This document shows, in pieces, positions 49,647-54,647 of a stretch of DNA of 54,647 bases. The DNA is from Acidobacteriota bacterium (GTDB taxonomy: Bacteria > Acidobacteriota > Vicinamibacteria > Marinacidobacterales > SMYC01). Both the position numbers and the translations under genes were made by a program. The notes below the pieces were generated by a model that saw nothing but the letters and a program-made list of their open reading frames with translations, made no database searches and was not told the DNA's origin. The stretch is from positions 1-54,647 of the forward strand of contig SMYC01000136.1 in assembly GCA_004356105.1 (NCBI GenBank), in the 5' to 3' direction. How positions within the stretch are numbered: the stretch's first letter is position 1; each line of letters opens with the position of its first letter.

Positions 49647-50632
49647 CGCGGTTAGCTTACCCGTGGCTCGCACTCTTGCTCGCGATCGTGCCGCTTCTCA
49701 TCTATCTGCGCGTGCGCTTGGGTGCACGGATCCCCGCGCTTCGCTTTTCGGATGTTTCGGGCTTGGCGCGGTTGCCGCGCTCGCTCGCGGCGCGCCTCTC
49801 GTGGATCCCCTTCGCGCTCAGGATGCTTGCGCTGGCGCTCTTGATCCTAGCGCTCGCTCGGCCTCAGAAAGGCGCGGCCGGCGAAGAGATCCACACCGAG
49901 GGGGTCGACATCATGCTCGTCATCGATGTCTCGAGCAGCATGCTCGCGGAAGACTTCAAACCCAATAACCGTCTTTCGGTGGGCAAGGCCGTCGTCGCCG
50001 ATTTCATCAAGCGGCGTGACAACGACCGCCTCGGGATGACGATCTTTGCGCGTCACGCGATGACGAAAACGCCGCTCACCCTCGACCACGACATCCTCTT
50101 GGCGCAGCTCGAGGACGTTCACGTCGGCGCGGTTGCCGACGGCACCGCCATCGGGAATGCGATCGCCTCCGCGGTCAACCGGTTGAAAGAATCCGATGCC
50201 AAGTCCCGCATCATGATCCTTCTTACCGATGGCGAGAACACCGCGGGCGAAGTCGATCCGATTACGGCGGCCCAACTCGCCAAGACGTTTGGCATCCGTG
50301 TCTACGCGGTGGGTGTCGGCAGGGGCGGCAAGGTGCCCTACCCGTTCCGCGATCCTCTCTATGGCACCGTCTACCGCAACGTGGAGATCCCGATCGATGA
50401 GGAAACGCTCACGGAGATCGCTACCATCACGGGCGCGCAGTTTTTCCGCGCGCGCGATGCGGAATCTCTCGAGGCGGTCTATGACGAAATCGACGCGCTC
50501 GAGCGGACAGAGATCCAGCAAATCCAATATGTGCTCTACTCGGAGCTCGCGCCCTACTTCATGATGGCAGCGCTCGGCTTTCTGCTCGCCGAAGCGCTCT
50601 TGTCGCGCACTCGGCTCGAGAGCTATCCCTGA
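49643..50632 (+). CDS. batA: BatA: membrane-bound VWA protein (329 aa as its own gene)
   Basis: MTRLAYPWLALLLAIVPLLIYL starts the first membrane helix; a second is near 55-75. The VWA domain has MIDAS elements DVSSSMLAED (DxSxS), a Thr in the DGTAIGNAIA loop and LTDGEN (Asp). A C-terminal helix (APYFMMAALGFLLAEALL) anchors it again. BatA with BatB forms part of the Bacteroides-type aerotolerance complex. Its ATG lies in the ATGA overlap with the frameshifted gene upstream, so independent initiation is still possible. The stop shares one base with the batB ATG (TGATG). Confidence 0.93.
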   Translation: MTRLAYPWLALLLAIVPLLIYLRVRLGARIPALRFSDVSGLARLPRSLAARLSWIPFALRMLALALLILALARPQKGAAGEEIHTEGVDIMLVIDVSSSMLAEDFKPNNRLSVGKAVVADFIKRRDNDRLGMTIFARHAMTKTPLTLDHDILLAQLEDVHVGAVADGTAIGNAIASAVNRLKESDAKSRIMILLTDGENTAGEVDPITAAQLAKTFGIRVYAVGVGRGGKVPYPFRDPLYGTVYRNVEIPIDEETLTEIATITGAQFFRARDAESLEAVYDEIDALERTEIQQIQYVLYSELAPYFMMAALGFLLAEALLSRTRLESYP

Positions 50633-51639
50633 TGCGGTTCGCTACCCCCGACGCGTTCTACTTGTGGCTGCTTCTGCCGGCCTTCGCGTGGTTTCTCGTC
50701 TGGAGCAAGAAGAGACGCCGTAAGGCGATCGAAAAACTCGGCGAGCTGGCGCTTCTCGACCGCCTCTCGCTCCGTGTGAGCGCGACGCGCGATCGCGTTA
50801 AGCCGGCTCTCGTGGGCGCGGCGGTATTTTTCCTCGCGCTCGCTCTCGCACGTCCCCAATGGGGGCAGGGCGAGCAGGAAGTCTTCGCGCGCGGCGTGGA
50901 CGTCTTTCTCGTTCTCGATACGTCGTTCAGCATGGACGCGGTCGATGTGGCTCCGTCGCGGATGGAGCGCGCGCGCTATATCGCGTCGCAGCTCATGGAT
51001 CGGCTGCAAGGGAATCGCCTCGGCCTCGTCGTCTTCTCGGGGACCGCGTTTGTCCAATGTCCTTTGACGCTCGACTACGCCGCGGCGCGCATCTTTCTCG
51101 ACATCGTAGCCACGGGAATCGTCCCCGAGCCCGGGACGAACATCGTACAAGCGATCGAGGCCGCGAAGCGCGGCTTCGTCTCTCGCAACTCCACACATCG
51201 CGTGATCGTCCTGCTAACGGACGGGGAGCAGCAAAGCGGAGACGTGTTGGCCGTCGCCGAAGAGGCGCGCCAAGATGGGATCGTAATCCATGCCGTCGGC
51301 GTAGGAACGCCGGGCGGCGAGCCGATTCCCGTGCGGAACGAGCGCGGGGAGGTTTCGGATTACGTGCGTGACGCGGAGGGGCAGCCGGTGTTGAGCCGTC
51401 TCGATGAGAAGACGCTTAGTGAGCTCGCACTTGCGACCGGCGGGGAGTATTTTCGTGTATCGGAGAAGGACGACGAGATCGAAGGCATCGCGTCGCTCGT
51501 GATGGCTATGGAAGGTGAGGACTTGGAGTCGCAGCTCTTCACGCGCTACCGGGAGCGCTACTATTGGCCGCTCGCTCTAGCGCTCGCCTTCTTGCTTGCA
51601 GATACGCTGCTAGCGAGGCAACAACGGGAGGTTGTATGA
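50632..51639 (+). CDS. batB: BatB: membrane-bound VWA protein (335 aa)
   Basis: The domain order matches BatA: two N-terminal helices, VWA with DTSFSM (DxSxS), PGTNIVQAI and LTDGEQ, and a C-terminal helix (YYWPLALALAFLLADTLL). It overlaps BatC by ATGA. It would work with BatA in the periplasm under MoxR control. Confidence 0.95.
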   Translation: MRFATPDAFYLWLLLPAFAWFLVWSKKRRRKAIEKLGELALLDRLSLRVSATRDRVKPALVGAAVFFLALALARPQWGQGEQEVFARGVDVFLVLDTSFSMDAVDVAPSRMERARYIASQLMDRLQGNRLGLVVFSGTAFVQCPLTLDYAAARIFLDIVATGIVPEPGTNIVQAIEAAKRGFVSRNSTHRVIVLLTDGEQQSGDVLAVAEEARQDGIVIHAVGVGTPGGEPIPVRNERGEVSDYVRDAEGQPVLSRLDEKTLSELALATGGEYFRVSEKDDEIEGIASLVMAMEGEDLESQLFTRYRERYYWPLALALAFLLADTLLARQQREVV

Positions 51640-52373
51640 GACTTTGGAGCTTGAGTTTGTTGGTCGTCGCCCAGCTTCTCGGGCCCGTCGAAGAGGGTAG
51701 CAACAAAGAGGGTAACGAGGCCTATGTGGCCGGCGAGCTCGATGACGCGCTCACGAGCTATACCCAGGCGCAGGTCGAGCACCCGGATGCGCGCGAGCTC
51801 CACTACAACATCGGAAACGTGCAGTTTCGAAAAGAAGATCTCGACAAAGCGCTCGAGCAGTACAAGATGGCGCTCGACGCCGAGCCCGAGCTCAAGCGGC
51901 GCGCGCATTTCAACGTGGGCAATATCCATTACACGCACGAAGAATGGGAAGACGCCGTCGAGTCCTATAGCGACGCGCTACGGGTCGACCCCGATGATAT
52001 CGACGCGCGGCAGAATCTCGAGCTCGCGCTGCAGAAGCTTTCCCAGCAGCAGCAGCAGCAACAACAGCAGCAGCAGCAAGAAGGCGGCGGCGGCGACGCG
52101 GACAAGGACAAAGAAGAGGAAGACCAGTCGCACGACAAGAACCAGGAGCAGGACGGGAGCTCGGAAGAGCAAACCGAGGAGGAAAAATCTCCCGAGCCTT
52201 CTCCGCAGGAGCAGGATGCCGGCGAACAGAATGTCGAGCCGCGGCCGATGGAAATGAGCCAAGAAGAGGCAGAGCAAATTCTTCAGGCCCTTGCCCAGAT
52301 GGAGCTGCAGCAACAAATGGAGCAGCAGCAAAAACAGAAGGCGAAGGCCCGGGGGAAAGGGCGCTATTGGTAA
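51636..52373 (+). CDS. batC: BatC: TPR protein with Gln/Glu-rich tail (245 aa)
   Basis: A signal peptide (about 1-20) leads to three TPR units (residues about 25-130), then 11 consecutive glutamines coded by mixed CAG/CAA and a long acidic, Gln-rich, probably disordered tail. The overall plan fits BatC, which joins BatA/BatB. The ATG at 51636 overlaps the batB stop. The CAG tract could vary in length by replication slippage, in frame. Confidence 0.9.
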   Translation: MRLWSLSLLVVAQLLGPVEEGSNKEGNEAYVAGELDDALTSYTQAQVEHPDARELHYNIGNVQFRKEDLDKALEQYKMALDAEPELKRRAHFNVGNIHYTHEEWEDAVESYSDALRVDPDDIDARQNLELALQKLSQQQQQQQQQQQQEGGGGDADKDKEEEDQSHDKNQEQDGSSEEQTEEEKSPEPSPQEQDAGEQNVEPRPMEMSQEEAEQILQALAQMELQQQMEQQQKQKAKARGKGRYW

Positions 52374-52380
52374 GTCAGCG

Positions 52381-52408
52381 TTCAGGATTCAGGATTCAGC
52401 ATTCAGGA
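52381..52408 (+). repeat. 7-bp tandem repeat x4 upstream of batD
   Basis: TTCAGGA occurs four times head to tail (third unit TTCAGCA), filling nearly the whole gap between batC and the batD ATG at 52414. There is no ribosome-binding site outside the repeat. Confidence 0.9.
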
Positions 52409-52413
52409 CTTTA

Positions 52414-54210
52414 ATGAAGCGTTTTCTTTTGGTTGGCTTGGTCGTTCTTTCGGCGGAGTTGGCTATTGGGCAACAGGTGACGGTCGAGGCTACCGTCAAC
52501 GCTCGGCGGATTGGGATCGACGACGTATTGGTGCTCACCGTTTCGGTGAGCGGTGGTAGAGGGACGCCGCGATTTCCGAGCATCGACGGGTTTCGCGTCA
52601 GCGGACCTTCGACGTCCAGCCGGTTCTCGATTGTGAACGGTCGGACGTCCTCGACGAGCTCGTTCACTTATCAACTGGTGCCGCAGGCGGAGGGGACCTT
52701 TACTATCCTGGGCATTCCTGTCGCCGTGGCCGGGCGGACCTACGAGACCGCGCCCATCCGAGTCGAGGTCGTAGCGGGATCGGTCATGCCGCGCCGCCCT
52801 CGAAGCCGCGGTTTCGACCCGTTCGGCCGCCAAAGACGCCGCGAGCCCGAGATTTCGGCCGAGGACGTTTTCATCCGGGCCGACGTGTCCAAGCGCTCGG
52901 TCTATCAGGGCGAGGGCGTGGTCGTCACCTATCGTGTGTACAGCAAGTACATGCCCCACGGCCCAGAGGTCGATGACGACCCTCCCTTGACCGGGTTCTG
53001 GGTCGAGGAGGTCGAACTCGGGAATCCGAGCATAGAGCGACAGGTCGTAAACGGACAGGAATACCTGACCTTCCCGATGAAACAGCGTGTCGTCTTCCCC
53101 GTGAGAACGGGGGAGCTCACGATCCCGCCTTTGACGTTGTCGATGGCTTTTCGGCTCACCTCCTCGGACCCGTTCGACGCGTTTTTCGCGCGAGCCTCGC
53201 GGCCCATCGTGTTGCGCTCGAGCGCGGTGACGCTCGAGGTGAAACCGCTTCCTCGGGAGGGGCGCGGCCGCGATTTCGCCGGCGCGGTGGGGGCATACGA
53301 GCTCGACGCGGTGTTGAGCCACGAGGAAGTCGAAGCGGGGAACCCGGTGACGCTGACACTCGCGCTCCGGGGCCGCGGCAATCTACGCTCGCTCGAGCTT
53401 CCCGAGCTTCCGGATACGCCCGGCTTTCGCACTTTCGATCCAAAGATGGACGAGCGGCTGCGCGCAACGGGCGCGGGCTTCGGTGGAGAGAAGACGTGGG
53501 AATATGTGCTCGTGCCCGACTCCGCTGGCACAAAAGAAATCGGGCCGTGGAAATTTCAATATTTCGACCCGAGAGTCGGTAAATATGTCGTCGCCTCCGC
53601 GGGGCCGGTGCTGCTGCGTGTGTCCGGCGACGCTCTAGCAGTGTCGGCCAACGGATCGATGTCGGCCATGACCACTCGCGGCGAAGTCAAATTGCTGCGC
53701 GAAGACATTCGCTATCTCAAAGACGCGCCCGTCACCCTGGGGCTTTTGACCGCGCCGTTTTACGGAAGCTTTCTCTTTTATGCGAGCCTGGGTTTTCCTG
53801 TGTTTTGGAACATCGGCTTCGTGTTGTACCTCAAAAGGAAAGAGCGAGAGAAAACACACTCGACGCTTTTCCGCAGCCGTCGCGCGCACGGAATGGCTCG
53901 AGGACGGCTGAAGAGTGCTTCGAAGCTCGCGTCGAAAGGCTCGAAGGATTTCTACGAAGAAATCGCGGCGGCTCTCTATCGCTATATCGGTGACAAGAAA
54001 TCGGTGAGTCCTTCGGGGCTCACGACGGAGAGCATCGATGAGCATCTCGAAGCGAGCGGGGTCGATGACCATCTCCGAACCCGGTTTGCTGCCGTGCTCG
54101 GGGCCTGCGAAGAGGCACGCTTCACGCCGGGCGAGCGGACGAGCGAGGAGATGAGGGCGCTCCTCAGGCGTACCGAGGAGCTCATCGTTTCCATGGAGCG
54201 GCAGTTCTGA
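52414..54210 (+). CDS. batD: BatD: aerotolerance oxygen-tolerance protein (598 aa)
   Basis: A signal peptide (MKRFLLVGLVVLSAELAIGQQ) precedes three immunoglobulin-like BatD domains (QVTVEATVNARRIGIDDV, DVFIRADVSKRSVYQGEGVVVTY, AYELDAVLSHEEVEAGNPVTL), a membrane helix near 450-475 and a cytoplasmic helical tail (FYEEIAAALYRYIGDKK). The start is the first Met with a proper signal; the ORF is open further upstream only through batC. It follows the 7-bp repeats and is one base ahead of batE. Confidence 0.93.
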   Translation: MKRFLLVGLVVLSAELAIGQQVTVEATVNARRIGIDDVLVLTVSVSGGRGTPRFPSIDGFRVSGPSTSSRFSIVNGRTSSTSSFTYQLVPQAEGTFTILGIPVAVAGRTYETAPIRVEVVAGSVMPRRPRSRGFDPFGRQRRREPEISAEDVFIRADVSKRSVYQGEGVVVTYRVYSKYMPHGPEVDDDPPLTGFWVEEVELGNPSIERQVVNGQEYLTFPMKQRVVFPVRTGELTIPPLTLSMAFRLTSSDPFDAFFARASRPIVLRSSAVTLEVKPLPREGRGRDFAGAVGAYELDAVLSHEEVEAGNPVTLTLALRGRGNLRSLELPELPDTPGFRTFDPKMDERLRATGAGFGGEKTWEYVLVPDSAGTKEIGPWKFQYFDPRVGKYVVASAGPVLLRVSGDALAVSANGSMSAMTTRGEVKLLREDIRYLKDAPVTLGLLTAPFYGSFLFYASLGFPVFWNIGFVLYLKRKEREKTHSTLFRSRRAHGMARGRLKSASKLASKGSKDFYEEIAAALYRYIGDKKSVSPSGLTTESIDEHLEASGVDDHLRTRFAAVLGACEEARFTPGERTSEEMRALLRRTEELIVSMERQF

Positions 54211-54211
54211 G

Positions 54212-54647
54212 ATGCTCTGGCTTTCTGTCCTTTTGCTTCAAGTCGCGATCGAATCTCCGCAAGAGGCTTTTGCGCGCGCAGAGGCGCATTACCAAGAGCA
54301 ACGCTTCGACGACGCCATCGCGGCCTACGAAGCGATGCGTGCACAGTCGCTAGAAGACGGCGTTCTCTACTACAACCTCGGCAATGCCTATTTCAAGGCA
54401 GGGAAAATTGGCCTCGCAGTTCTGAACTACGAGCGTGCCCTTGCGCTCATGCCTAGCGACGAAGAAACGAGAACCAACTTGACCTTTGCCAACGAGCTGA
54501 TCGCGGACGACGTCGCGTCCGCGCCTCTACCGCTCGTGATCCACTGGCTCGTCCAGCTCTACCAGCGCGTGCGTCCGGACACCCTCGCGCGGGTCTTGAG
54601 TTTTTCTTTCATGCTGGCCGGTGCGCTGTTGACGATCGTGCTCTACG
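54212..54647 (+). CDS. batE: BatE-like TPR/membrane protein, 3' end cut by the window
   Basis: The ATG at 54212 follows the batD stop by one base. About 145 residues are visible: a short signal-like start (MLWLSVLLLQVAI), two TPR units (YEAMRAQSLEDGVLYYNLGNAYF, LAVLNYERALALMPSDEE), and the beginning of membrane helices (FSFMLAGALLTIVLY). Complete BatE proteins go on to an SH3-like domain outside this window. Confidence 0.85.
   Translation, partial: MLWLSVLLLQVAIESPQEAFARAEAHYQEQRFDDAIAAYEAMRAQSLEDGVLYYNLGNAYFKAGKIGLAVLNYERALALMPSDEETRTNLTFANELIADDVASAPLPLVIHWLVQLYQRVRPDTLARVLSFSFMLAGALLTIVLY

Noticed and set aside
48677..50632. Single 651-aa fusion protein of batD-like and BatA parts
   Set aside because: The junction sequence is off-frame in character, and the alternative frame restores a normal family C terminus with an ATGA overlap, so a frameshift explains it better.

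Overview
The window is about 54.6 kb of GC-rich, gene-dense bacterial chromosome. It holds roughly 45 protein genes, no rRNA or tRNA genes, no CRISPR array and no recognisable transposase. I cannot place the organism firmly. A Gram-negative (outer-membrane) cell is indicated by the OmpA, beta-barrel, TonB-like and lipoprotein genes. The mix of a complete Bat operon, a DUF3500 protein, heavy-metal-binding and cytochrome c lipoprotein-type proteins with an HGDHNPKH motif, and many promoters lying 6 to 10 bases upstream of start codons would fit Acidobacteriota or a similar soil or marine phylum. That assignment is inference only.

Layout. 1-7.0 kb (minus strand): a truncated epimerase, then an apparent operon of an endo/exonuclease-phosphatase protein, a class 3-like aldehyde dehydrogenase, a 1012-residue kinase + M23 + class III aminotransferase (phospho-lyase-like) fusion, and an alpha/beta esterase. 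A small secreted-protein gene sits between two copies of the esterase 3' end. 7.1-9.9 kb (plus): a DUF4388 protein with two TonB-C-like domains, a phosphate-binding-protein/OmpA fusion, and a small membrane protein. 9.9-11.7 kb (minus): a cyclophilin and an arsR-arsI organoarsenical module with two related operators. 11.9-17 kb: an M49-type lipoprotein peptidase, a 240-bp inverted-repeat element, a cupin and a membrane-anchored hydrolase. 16.7-20.9 kb: an MFS transporter and methyltransferase, divergent from a RibD-C reductase, an MDR dehydrogenase and a PTPS-fold protein, which together look like a small pterin or pyrimidine-derived metabolite pathway. 21-29 kb: HtpG, a short-chain dehydrogenase, an FHA protein, polyphosphate kinase, a double cNMP-binding protein and an AsmA-like protein. 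29.4-31.9 kb: a YbaK-type deacylase, a heavy-metal-binding-domain protein and a secreted cytochrome c protein.

32.5-37.4 kb (minus) is a four-gene operon for a Tat-exported molybdenum hydroxylase with its own membrane cytochrome b. It ends in a textbook rho-independent terminator. 37.7-44.6 kb carries two MacB-type permeases (one with its ATPase), an M20-like peptidase lipoprotein, a DUF885-like lipoprotein and a small lipoprotein sharing the HGDHNPKH motif. 44.7-46.6 kb holds a beta-barrel protein and a DUF3500 protein. 46.7 kb to the end is a moxR-DUF58-batD-like-batA-batB-batC-batD-batE operon. In it a frameshift has fused the batD-like gene to batA, and two short tandem repeats with unit lengths not divisible by three sit in front of genes.

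The most notable points for follow-up are the methyltransferase/RibD-C/MDR/PTPS cluster, the bat-operon frameshift and repeats, the esterase 3'-end duplication flanking a cargo gene, the inverted-repeat element at 13.6 kb, the Mo-hydroxylase-cytochrome b operon, and the recurrent leaderless-type promoters.
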